Shown piece by piece: positions 43,716 through 51,706 of a stretch of 64,000 nt of DNA (its first letter is position 1; each line of letters starts with the position of its first letter). Origin of the DNA: Bog-159 sp963707465 (GTDB lineage: Bacteria; Acidobacteriota; Terriglobia; Bryobacterales; Bryobacteraceae). The stretch spans positions 1 to 64,000 of the forward strand of contig CAVPQK010000011.1 in NCBI GenBank assembly GCA_963707465.1. The letters are read 5' to 3'. The notes beneath the pieces are model-generated. The model was not told where the DNA came from, did no database searches, and was given only the letters and a program-made list of their open reading frames with translations. A program made the translations under genes and the position numbers.

Positions 43716-45289
43716 CTCGCCGCTCCACACTGGCCGCCGTTTTGTGCGCGGGCGCGCTCGTGGCCGCAGCGCCGGATGGCCGCCGCTGGTGGAGTCACGT
43801 GCAATTCCTGGCGGACGACAAGCTGGAAGGCCGCAACACCGGCAGCCCCGGTCATCGCAAAGCCGCCGCTTACGTGGCCGGCGAATTCGAGCGCGCCGGG
43901 CTCAAACCGGCTGGAACCGAAGGCTACATCCAACCCGTCCGCTTTCACACGCGGCGGCTGAAGGAAGCGGAATCCAGCTTGACGCTGATGCGCAACGGCG
44001 AATCCGAAGAGTTGGTGCTGGGCGAGGACGCCATCATCGGCATGCGCATCGACCCCGCGCCATCCGTGGATGCGGAGGTGGTGTTTGCCGGGTACGCGCT
44101 GACGGTTCCCGAAATGCAGTACGACGATCTGGCGGGGCTCGATCTGCGCGGCAAGATCGTGCTGTACATCAACGGCGGCCCGGCCAATATCCCGGGGCCG
44201 CTGCGCTCGCATTATCAATTCGGGCCCGAGCGCGGAAAGTTTCTGGAACGCGCCGGAGTGATCGGAACGATCGGCATTCCGAACCCGCATCACATGGACC
44301 TGCCGTGGCAGCGGATCGCGTTGGGCAGCCGGCAGGCATCCATGAGCCTTGCCGACCCCACGCTCGACCAGCAGCATGGCTTGAAGTTCTCCGCCACCGT
44401 GAATCCCGAACAGGCCGTCAAATGGTTCGCGGGTTCCGGCCATTCGTTCGACGATCTGGTGGCGCTGGCGGACGCTGGCAAGCCGTTGCCGCGATTCCCG
44501 CTGCACGCTTCCATCCTGGCGAAAATCGCGGTGGAGCGCGGAGAAGTGGAATCGCAGAACGTGGCCGGAATTCTCCCCGGCGCGGACCCGGTTCTAAAGG
44601 ATCAGTACGTGGTGCTGTCCGCGCATCTCGATCACCTGGGCATCGGCGAGCCCATCAACGGCGATCGCATTTACAACGGCGCCATGGACAATGCCTCCGG
44701 CGTGGCCACGCTCATCGATATCGCACAATCGCTGAACGAATCCAAACCCAAGCTGCGCCGCTCGCTGCTCTTCGTGGTGGTCACCGGTGAGGAGAAGGGG
44801 CTGCTGGGATCGAATTATTTTGCCGCGCACCCCACGGTCAAGCCGGGCAGCCTGGTGGCCGACCTGAACGTGGATATGTTTCTCCCGCTCTACCCGCTGC
44901 GCAGCGTCACGGTGTACGGGCTGAACGAGTCGGATCTGGGCGACGACATCCGCGCCGTGGCCAAAACTCACGGCGTGCGCGTCCAGGACGACCTGGAGCC
45001 GGAGCGCAACATCTTCATCCGCAGCGATCAGTACAGCTTCATCCGCCGCGGCATCCCCTCGCTGGCGATGAAGGTGGGTTATGACAAGGGCTCGCCCGAG
45101 GAGAAGATTGCCAAGACCTGGCTGAAAGAGCGCTATCACGCGCCCGCCGACGACCTGAAGCAGCCTGTGGATCTGGAATGCGCCGGACGTTTCGACGATC
45201 TGCTGCGCTCGCTGGCGGAGGCGGTGGCGGACCGGCCCGAGCGTCCGAAGTGGAACGCCAACAGCTTTTTCAAGCGGTTCGCGGAATAA
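43712..45289 (+). CDS. Secreted M28-family zinc aminopeptidase with PA domain
   Basis: A 525-residue exported protein with signal peptide MTRRSTLAAVLCAGALVAAA. HVQFLADDKLEGRNTGSPGH is the conserved opening of the family. A protease-associated (PA) domain is inserted at about residues 115-260 (VVFAGYALTVPEMQYDDLAG). The peptidase core carries the two-zinc ligands: HLD in VVLSAHLDHLG, Asp in GAMDNASGVATL, Glu-Glu in VVTGEEKGLLGS, Asp in LNVDMFLP and the last His in KERYHAPADD. It likely removes N-terminal residues from peptides in the periplasm. It is coupled to the DinB-like gene upstream. Confidence 0.92.
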   Translation: MTRRSTLAAVLCAGALVAAAPDGRRWWSHVQFLADDKLEGRNTGSPGHRKAAAYVAGEFERAGLKPAGTEGYIQPVRFHTRRLKEAESSLTLMRNGESEELVLGEDAIIGMRIDPAPSVDAEVVFAGYALTVPEMQYDDLAGLDLRGKIVLYINGGPANIPGPLRSHYQFGPERGKFLERAGVIGTIGIPNPHHMDLPWQRIALGSRQASMSLADPTLDQQHGLKFSATVNPEQAVKWFAGSGHSFDDLVALADAGKPLPRFPLHASILAKIAVERGEVESQNVAGILPGADPVLKDQYVVLSAHLDHLGIGEPINGDRIYNGAMDNASGVATLIDIAQSLNESKPKLRRSLLFVVVTGEEKGLLGSNYFAAHPTVKPGSLVADLNVDMFLPLYPLRSVTVYGLNESDLGDDIRAVAKTHGVRVQDDLEPERNIFIRSDQYSFIRRGIPSLAMKVGYDKGSPEEKIAKTWLKERYHAPADDLKQPVDLECAGRFDDLLRSLAEAVADRPERPKWNANSFFKRFAE

Positions 45290-45290
45290 G

Positions 45291-46274
45291 ATGGAGGCTA
45301 ATCCCTCTAAATGGCGAGATCCCTCGTCAAGACGTTCCGTCATACGCTGGCTGCTTGATTCCGACCCCTCGATCCGCTGGCAGGCGATGCGAGACCTGAC
45401 CGATACGCCAGCGGACGAGATCAGGGTCGAGCGTGCCAGGGTCGCGACGGAGGGCGCGGGCGCGCGGCTGCTCGCACTGCAGGCGCCCGATGGGCGATGG
45501 GGCGGCGCGGCGTGGAATCGCGGGTGGAATTCTACGATGCACGTCCTGATGTTGCTGCGGGACATGGGCCTCGATCCTGCGAGCGGCCAGGCGCGTCGCG
45601 CCATTGACCTTGTCCGCGAGCGGGTGACATGGCTGGGATGCGGCCCGCGGGAATGTGACGGCCATGCCTTCTTCGAAGGCGAGATCGAGCCCTGTATCAA
45701 CGGGCAGGTCGCGGCCGTCGGCGCTTACTTCGGCGTGGACATCGGAAGCATCGCCTGCCGCTTGCTCGCCGAGCAGTTGCCCGACGGCGGGTGGAACTGC
45801 GAGGCGGCTAACGGCTCCACGCGGTCTTCGTTCAACACAACCATCTGCGTGCTCGAAGCCCTGCTCGAATACGAGGCCACCGGAGGCAGCCCGGAGGCAA
45901 CCGCGGCCCGTCTCCGTGGGCAGGAGTACCTCCTCGAGCGCCGTCTCTTCCGCCGAAAGTCGACCGGCGAGGTGATCGAGCGAGACCGCAAGGGTGGCGC
46001 CATATGGACGCGCTTCGCCTTCCCCACATGGTGGCATTACGATGTGCTGCGGGGACTCGAGTACCTGCGCCGCGCCGGCGTCGCGCCCGACGAACGTCTA
46101 GCCGAGGCGATTGACCTGGTTGCGTCGAAGCAGGACGACGATGGAACGTGGCCGCTCGACACCCAATACCCTGGCAACATGCCCATCGAAACCGAAGAGG
46201 CCGAGGGCCGCCTTAGCCGTTGGAACACCCTCCGCGCCTTACGCGTGTTGGACTGGTATTCAGGACGAGACTAG
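45291..46274 (+). CDS. Terpenoid-cyclase/prenyltransferase-fold protein (squalene-cyclase-like)
   Basis: A 327-residue soluble protein; its ATG comes one base after the peptidase stop. Short QW-like motifs mark the alpha-alpha toroid: LLALQAPDGRWGG, LLAEQLPDGGWNCEA and VASKQDDDGTWPLD. An HxxR-like element (RFAFPTWWHYDVLRGLEYL) is also present. It is half the length of real squalene-hopene cyclases and lacks a recognisable DxDD catalytic motif, so cyclisation activity is unlikely. Homologs of this size are annotated only by fold. No terpenoid genes are nearby. Confidence 0.7.
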   Translation: MEANPSKWRDPSSRRSVIRWLLDSDPSIRWQAMRDLTDTPADEIRVERARVATEGAGARLLALQAPDGRWGGAAWNRGWNSTMHVLMLLRDMGLDPASGQARRAIDLVRERVTWLGCGPRECDGHAFFEGEIEPCINGQVAAVGAYFGVDIGSIACRLLAEQLPDGGWNCEAANGSTRSSFNTTICVLEALLEYEATGGSPEATAARLRGQEYLLERRLFRRKSTGEVIERDRKGGAIWTRFAFPTWWHYDVLRGLEYLRRAGVAPDERLAEAIDLVASKQDDDGTWPLDTQYPGNMPIETEEAEGRLSRWNTLRALRVLDWYSGRD

Positions 46275-46341
46275 CACAGCGGCTCGGCGCCTTCCCACAG
46301 GACTTTGACACGCGGCGCGCCGGGTGGTTACGTGATGCTTA

Positions 46342-48300
46342 ATGCCTTCGCGCCGCGCCTTCCTGAATCGCCTGGCACTGGCCGTCCCCGCCGCGGGATT
46401 GAGCCAGGCCGCTCCCGTTGCGTCCGGCACTCCCTTTAATGAGCGCGTCTCGCTCGACGGCCGCTGGGATTTCCGCCTCGATCCTGAAACTGCGTGGAAG
46501 CCGGTCACGGTCCCGCACTTCTGGCTAAGCGCCGGCGTGGGCTGGTACGAGCGCGTCTTCGATGTGCCGAAGGAGTGGTCCGGCTCGGCCGTCCGCGTGG
46601 AATTCGAAGCGGTGTTTCACTCCGCGACGGTCTGGGTGAACGGCCGGCCTGCGGGCGAGCACCTGCGAAAGGGCTATACCGCATTCACGCTGGATATCAC
46701 GCCCCACCTGAAGTGGGGCGTGCCCAACACCCTGCGCGTGCGCGTGGACAACAGCTTCGACCAGCACATGCTCCCGCGCGGCCATTCAAGCGACTGGGCG
46801 CACGATGGCGGTATCTATCGTCCGGTGAGCCTGCTGGTAACGCCCGCGGATTACATCGAGCGCGTGGATGTGGACGCGGCGCCGGATCTGAAGGCGAACA
46901 CCGCCACGCTGCGGATCGCGCCGCTCGTTCACGGTGGGGGACAGGTCCACGTCACCATCATCGAAGAAGATAGCGGCCGGATCGTACTCGAAACGGAGGC
47001 CCCGGCGACAGCCACGCTGGCCAGCCCGCGGCTGTGGCACTTCGACGATCCGCGGCTTTATCGGCTGATTGCGCGGCTGACCGGCGGGCACACCTTCGAA
47101 ACCACCTTCGGCATCCGCCTGATTGAGGCACGCAACGGCGCCTTCTATTTGAATGGCGAGCGCGTCCGCCTGATGGGCGTCGAGCGCATGGCTGGCAGCA
47201 ATCCGGAATACGGGATGGCCGAGCCTGCACGCTGGATCGCGCGCGATCATGACGACATGAAGGAATTGAACTGCGTCTACACGCGCGTGCACTGGCAGCA
47301 GGACCGGCGCGTGCTGGACTGCTGCGACCGGCACGGCATCCTGATCCAGACCGAAGTGCCCACGTGGGGCGGCGATACCTTCCGCGGGATGGCGGCGGAA
47401 CCGGACGAGGACATTATGCAGAACGGATTGGAGCAGTTGCGCGAAATGGTCGCGCGCGACCGCAATCACCCATGCATTTTTTCGTGGGGGCTGTGCAACG
47501 AGATCGGCGGACAGAACCCGCCCGCGGCCGCGTTCGCCAGGCGCATGTATGCGGAAGCCAAGGCGCTCGATCCCACGCGCCTCGCGACCTACGCTTCCAA
47601 CTCGCTCCAGAAGACGCCCGGCAAAGACGTCGCCGGACTGATGGACTACATCATGTGGAACGAGTATTACGAGAGCTGGTACGGCGGCACGCCCGTGGAC
47701 CTGGCGCGCAACCTCGACGAAATCCATCGCGCGTATCCGGAAAAGCCCATCGTGATTTCGGAATACGGCTACTGTGCCTGCACGCCCGAGCGGCCCGAGG
47801 GAGACAACCGGCGCATCGAAGTGCTGCGCGGGCACGACGCCGTGTTCCGCAACACCGACTACGTGGCAGGGCTGATTTTCTTCTGCTACAACGACTACCG
47901 CACGCACATCGGCGATAAAGGCACGGGCCTGCTGAAGCAGCGGGTGCACGGCGTAGTGGATGTGTACGGCGCGCGCAAACCGTCGTGGCAGGCATTGCGC
48001 GAGGATGCCAGCCCGCTCGAATCGGTTGAAGTAACAGACAGGGCCGGCCAACTGAATGTGACGGTGCGCGCGCGTCAGTCCGTGCCTTGTTACACGTTGC
48101 GCGGCTACACGGTGCGCGCGGTAATTTACGGCGAGGGCGCGATTCCGGTGGAACGCGTGGAGGCTGAGCTGCCCGTTCTGGAGCCGGGCCGGGAAGCTAA
48201 GGTAACGATGCACATTCAGGCGAAGGTGGCGGTGCGGGTGCAGGTCGATGTGATGCGGCCGACGGGGTTCTCAGCACACCAGACGGAGTGGAGGCCATGA
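46342..48300 (+). CDS. Glycoside hydrolase family 2 protein (beta-glucuronidase/galactosidase-like), Tat-exported
   Basis: A 652-residue protein. A twin-arginine signal (SRRAFLNRLALAVPAAGL) starts it. The sugar-binding domain (about 35-190) has RWDFRLDP, WYERVFDVP, VWVNGRPAGEHLRKGYTAF and HDGGIYRPVSLLV. An Ig-like domain and a TIM barrel follow, with the acid/base Glu387 in SWGLCNEIGG and the probable nucleophile Glu474 in IVISEYGYCA. FCYNDYRTH and a C-terminal beta domain close it. The stop overlaps the start of an MFS sugar porter, so hydrolysis outside the cytoplasm is probably tied to uptake of the sugar. The exact sugar is not predictable. Confidence 0.9.
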   Translation: MPSRRAFLNRLALAVPAAGLSQAAPVASGTPFNERVSLDGRWDFRLDPETAWKPVTVPHFWLSAGVGWYERVFDVPKEWSGSAVRVEFEAVFHSATVWVNGRPAGEHLRKGYTAFTLDITPHLKWGVPNTLRVRVDNSFDQHMLPRGHSSDWAHDGGIYRPVSLLVTPADYIERVDVDAAPDLKANTATLRIAPLVHGGGQVHVTIIEEDSGRIVLETEAPATATLASPRLWHFDDPRLYRLIARLTGGHTFETTFGIRLIEARNGAFYLNGERVRLMGVERMAGSNPEYGMAEPARWIARDHDDMKELNCVYTRVHWQQDRRVLDCCDRHGILIQTEVPTWGGDTFRGMAAEPDEDIMQNGLEQLREMVARDRNHPCIFSWGLCNEIGGQNPPAAAFARRMYAEAKALDPTRLATYASNSLQKTPGKDVAGLMDYIMWNEYYESWYGGTPVDLARNLDEIHRAYPEKPIVISEYGYCACTPERPEGDNRRIEVLRGHDAVFRNTDYVAGLIFFCYNDYRTHIGDKGTGLLKQRVHGVVDVYGARKPSWQALREDASPLESVEVTDRAGQLNVTVRARQSVPCYTLRGYTVRAVIYGEGAIPVERVEAELPVLEPGREAKVTMHIQAKVAVRVQVDVMRPTGFSAHQTEWRP

Positions 48301-49646
48301 ACACGGACCACGGCAGTTCCCTGTACGTCTTCATGGCCACCATCGTGGCCGCCACCTCGGGCCTGCTTTTCGGCTTCGACATCGCGGTGATCAACGGCGC
48401 GCTGATCTTTCTGCGCGCGCAATTGCACCTTACCGAAGTCCAGACGGAGATGGCCGCCAGCAGCCTGCTGTTCGGCTGCATCTTCGGAGCCAGCGCGGCC
48501 GGCTGGCTCAGCGACCGCTTCGGGCGGCGGCGCGTGCTGATGATGTCCGGCCTGCTGTTCGCGCTCTCGGCGATCGGCGCGGCCATTCCTCACACGCTGG
48601 CCGAGTTTGCCGCAGCGCGCCTGGCCGGCGGGCTGGCCGTGGGCGCGGCCTCGGTGCTGGCGCCGCTGTACATCGCGGAAGTGGCGCCCGCCAGAAACCG
48701 CGGCAGGCTGGTGGCGCTGAACCAGATGACCATCGTCTCCGGCATCCTGCTCTCGTACCTGGTGAACTGGCTGTTGGCCTTCAACGCGCAGAACGGTTGG
48801 CGCTGGATGTTCGCGGCGGCCGCGGTTCCCGCAGTGGCGTTCTTCATCGCGCTGTTCTTCGTGCCGGAGAGCCCGCGCTGGCTGGTGGAGAACGATCGCG
48901 GCGCGGAGGCGCTCGGCGTGCTGACCCGGGTCAACGGCAGCGCCGCCGCCGCCATCGAGCTGCGGCAGATTCAGGAGGCAGTCGCCACTGAAACCGGGAC
49001 CATTCGGGAACTGTTCGCACCCGGCCTGCGCCGCGCCTTCTGGCTTTCGGTTTCGCTCGCGATCCTGCAGCAGATCACCGGCATCAACACGGTGCTGTTC
49101 TACGGCTCGATCATCTTCAAGGAGCACGTGGCGCACCAGAGCGACACGTCGGCGGTCTTCGCCAACGTAGTGGTGGGCGGGGTGAACTTCCTGATGACCC
49201 TGGTGGCGCTGGGGCTGATCGACAAGCTGGGGCGGCGGCCGCTGCTGATGATCTCGACAGCCGCCATGGCCGTTTGCCAGGCCGCGTTGGCCCTCGCGTT
49301 CCTGATCAATCCACCGCCCGCGATGCTGGTGCTGGCCATCATGCTATGCTGCGTAGCGGCTTTTGCGGTGGGCTTGGGACCGGGGTTCTGGGTGCTGCTC
49401 TCGGAGATATTTCCGACCCGCATCCGCGGCCGCGCCATGTCAATCGCGACGATCTGGCTTTGGATTGCTTGCACCGTGTTGACGATGACGTTTCTGTCGC
49501 TGGTGAAGGCCGTATCGGCGACCGGCGCATTTCTGGTTTACAGCGGCATGTGCGTCGTCACGTTCGCGATCGTATGGCGGTTTGTACCGGAAACCAAGGG
49601 CCGCAGCCTGGAAGAGATCGAGCGGTCGTGGACTTCTGTCTCCTGA
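48297..49646 (+). CDS. MFS sugar transporter (sugar porter family, XylE/GalP-like)
   Basis: A 449-residue, 12-TM protein with the sugar-porter signatures: LLFGFDIAVINGALIFL in TM1, DRFGRRRVLMMSG in the loop after TM2, VPESPRWLVEND before the central loop, QQITGINTVLFYGS in TM7 and the C-terminal PETKGRSLEEIE. The ATG at 48297 overlaps the GH2 stop by 4 bp; a GTG at 48288 is an alternative. It probably imports the monosaccharide released by the GH2 enzyme with protons. Confidence 0.94.
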   Translation: MNTDHGSSLYVFMATIVAATSGLLFGFDIAVINGALIFLRAQLHLTEVQTEMAASSLLFGCIFGASAAGWLSDRFGRRRVLMMSGLLFALSAIGAAIPHTLAEFAAARLAGGLAVGAASVLAPLYIAEVAPARNRGRLVALNQMTIVSGILLSYLVNWLLAFNAQNGWRWMFAAAAVPAVAFFIALFFVPESPRWLVENDRGAEALGVLTRVNGSAAAAIELRQIQEAVATETGTIRELFAPGLRRAFWLSVSLAILQQITGINTVLFYGSIIFKEHVAHQSDTSAVFANVVVGGVNFLMTLVALGLIDKLGRRPLLMISTAAMAVCQAALALAFLINPPPAMLVLAIMLCCVAAFAVGLGPGFWVLLSEIFPTRIRGRAMSIATIWLWIACTVLTMTFLSLVKAVSATGAFLVYSGMCVVTFAIVWRFVPETKGRSLEEIERSWTSVS

Positions 49647-49651
49647 CTCCC

Positions 49652-51589
49652 TCACTGAATGTTCAGGGTTACCGTATTGGAGGTCACCGTGACGTTGTCC
49701 ACCGTATCCTGGACGCTCAATACCAGATTCACCGGGCCGCTACCCGCGAGATTGTTGGGCAGTTGCACATTGAGTTGATCCAGTCCGGTATCGCCTTGCG
49801 CGCCGGCGTACTGGTATGGCACTGCCTGGCCATTGATCTGCACGGTGAGAGCGGAGGGCGAGGATATATGACGGAAGCCCGTCCCGTAAAACTCCACAAC
49901 CACGGTATCGGACGGCCCAATGCCGAGAGGTTGCGGCGTGCAACCCGCGCTGCCGGCGCAGGTGAAGATGTCCTGGTAGTATTGCCCATCCGGTTGTGCG
50001 TTGGGCCAGCCCGCGCAGACGCCCGCGCAAATCGCCACCGCGGAGGCCACGCCCTGTCCGCTGGCATTGGCGGTGAACAGGCCGGGCGCCACCGGCGCGA
50101 CCAGGACGATGCCAGTGGTCTGGGTGCCATCGCCGCTCGAAACGGTAATCGTCGCAGGACCGGGCTGCGCGTTGGAGGGCACGTAGTAGTTGATCTGATT
50201 TGGGCCGGCATAATACATTTGCACCGGATAAGAGGTGTTCGTCGCATCCACCAATTTCATGGTCGTGCCACCCAAGCTGGTGGGAAAGGAGGCATCGAAG
50301 GCAGAGGTATTGGCCAGATCCGCGCCGAAAACGGATACCAGCGAATCGGGAGCGACCAGGGCCTGCGCATTGCACGGATTGGAACCCGTTCCACAAGTGG
50401 GATTAAACACCGTAGGGAGCGTGGCGTAACTGGCGCTGGAGATGTTAGTAAGCTGCGCGACCGCCAGTGACTGGCTGGCCTTCAGATAAGCCTGGCCGGT
50501 AGAGGAAAGTTGCCCCTGCTGAATGGCTTGCTCGTCCGCGGCCTGATAGACGGTGTTGTCGGGCGTGGCGTCGCTCGCCGACCCGTAGAGGAAGAAGGCC
50601 TCGGTAGTGAAGGGGGTCATCGCTTCCATATGGTTCGCGGAGGCGAACAACAGCATGCCCTGCAGCCAGGTCGCGTCCATGGCGGCGAAGTCGGAGTCCA
50701 CCGGGCCGATCAAGGCTCGATCCGCCAGCGGTTCGCCATTCCACGGCCCGATCGGGTCCGGTAAGTCGAACGGCGCCCAGACTTCCTCGATATAAACTCC
50801 TTTGCCATTGGTCTGCGCCAGTTGGGCCCACTCAGTGAACTTGTCGAAGGCTGTGCTGTAGATGTCCATGGTCACGAAGTCGAGCACCGGCATGGTGACG
50901 AAACTCTGGAAGTAACTGTCTTCACTTTCGTAGGTGGCTAAGGCTGGGTTATAGTCGCATCCGGCGCCCACGCGCGTGTGCGGCGAGGCAGCCTTAATCA
51001 TAGGCGCGGCCGCCAGGATGAAATTCTGCCAGTCCGTTAGAGTGGTGGAAAATCCCAGGCGGGCGGACGCCGTGTCGGGCTCGTGAATAATCACGAAATT
51101 GTCCGGCTGATACCGGGAAGCCAGCACCTGGTATTCGGCCAGGGCCTGCGCCTGGAACTCCGCGAAATTGGTAATCGGAGATGGATCGACCTCGCCCACC
51201 TCGTACTCCGGATTGATGGCCAACTGCAGGCCGAGTTCCCGGATATGCCGTACAATCGCGTCATACTTGGTCACGTTGTCGGGATGCGACATCGTCGCCA
51301 TGGATGGATTGAACTCTACGCGCTGGACGCCGACCGCTCTCAGGCCGTCCACCCAATCAAGCACCACCGACAAATCTATATTGGCGATCTTGGTGCCATA
51401 AGCGCCCACCAGGTTGCCACCGATAATGATAGGTTGGGCGGGCGTGCCCAGCGTTCCGACTAAGCCGTTAATGGCCGTTGTGACCGAAGACATATACTGC
51501 TGCTCCGTCTGGTTCTGGGCGGCTAGTTGCACGGCAGCCATAGCGAGCAGTACACCCCAGCATATAGTTCGAGTATTGTTGTGCGGCAT
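49652..51589 (-). CDS. Secreted TIM-barrel protein with Solibacter-type C-terminal domain (TIGR03437-like)
   Basis: A 645-residue exported protein (ATG 51589; the in-frame TTG two codons earlier is disfavoured), with signal peptide TRTICWGVLLAMAAVQLAAQ. Residues about 50-400 look like a clan GH-A-like barrel: GVQRVEFNPSM, LQLAINPEYEV, the acid/base-like Glu170 in FVIIHEPDTAS, LDFVTMDIYS and a nucleophile-like Glu in GVYIEEVWAPFD (residues 268-269). The usual Asn before the acid/base is His here, so activity is uncertain. The last 220 residues carry the Solibacter-family domain: VAPDSLVSVFGADLANTS, FPTSLGGTTMKL, YYAGPNQINYYVPSNAQPGP and APGLFTAN. It is convergent with the MFS gene, 5 bp apart. 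Confidence 0.75.
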   Translation of the reverse strand: MPHNNTRTICWGVLLAMAAVQLAAQNQTEQQYMSSVTTAINGLVGTLGTPAQPIIIGGNLVGAYGTKIANIDLSVVLDWVDGLRAVGVQRVEFNPSMATMSHPDNVTKYDAIVRHIRELGLQLAINPEYEVGEVDPSPITNFAEFQAQALAEYQVLASRYQPDNFVIIHEPDTASARLGFSTTLTDWQNFILAAAPMIKAASPHTRVGAGCDYNPALATYESEDSYFQSFVTMPVLDFVTMDIYSTAFDKFTEWAQLAQTNGKGVYIEEVWAPFDLPDPIGPWNGEPLADRALIGPVDSDFAAMDATWLQGMLLFASANHMEAMTPFTTEAFFLYGSASDATPDNTVYQAADEQAIQQGQLSSTGQAYLKASQSLAVAQLTNISSASYATLPTVFNPTCGTGSNPCNAQALVAPDSLVSVFGADLANTSAFDASFPTSLGGTTMKLVDATNTSYPVQMYYAGPNQINYYVPSNAQPGPATITVSSGDGTQTTGIVLVAPVAPGLFTANASGQGVASAVAICAGVCAGWPNAQPDGQYYQDIFTCAGSAGCTPQPLGIGPSDTVVVEFYGTGFRHISSPSALTVQINGQAVPYQYAGAQGDTGLDQLNVQLPNNLAGSGPVNLVLSVQDTVDNVTVTSNTVTLNIQ

Positions 51590-51600
51590 TTTCAATATTT

Positions 51601-51629
51601 GGATAACAAAAGGCGCGCGCAGTTGACAA
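51601..51629 (-). promoter_or_regulatory. Possible sigma-70-type promoter of the TIM-barrel gene
   Basis: On the minus strand, TTGTCA (51629-51624) and TTATCC (51606-51601) are separated by 17 bp, directly upstream of the ATG at 51589. The -10 is a weak match, and the leader would be very short (about 5 nt). No Shine-Dalgarno was seen, which fits a near-leaderless message. Confidence 0.3.
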
Positions 51630-51706
51630 GCTAAAATAGGTGAGCAGTAACTTTAGTTAGCGCACACTCTACCTACATATCGGCCGAGGGGAGGCAAGCT
51701 TGCGGA

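Noticed and set aside
45291..46274. Annotation as squalene-hopene cyclase
   Set aside because: Half the length, no DxDD motif, no hopanoid genes nearby; only the fold is supported.
46786..48213. 475-codon frame antisense to the GH2 gene
   Set aside because: Composition is that of a reverse-complement shadow; the GH2 catalytic motifs are on the plus strand.
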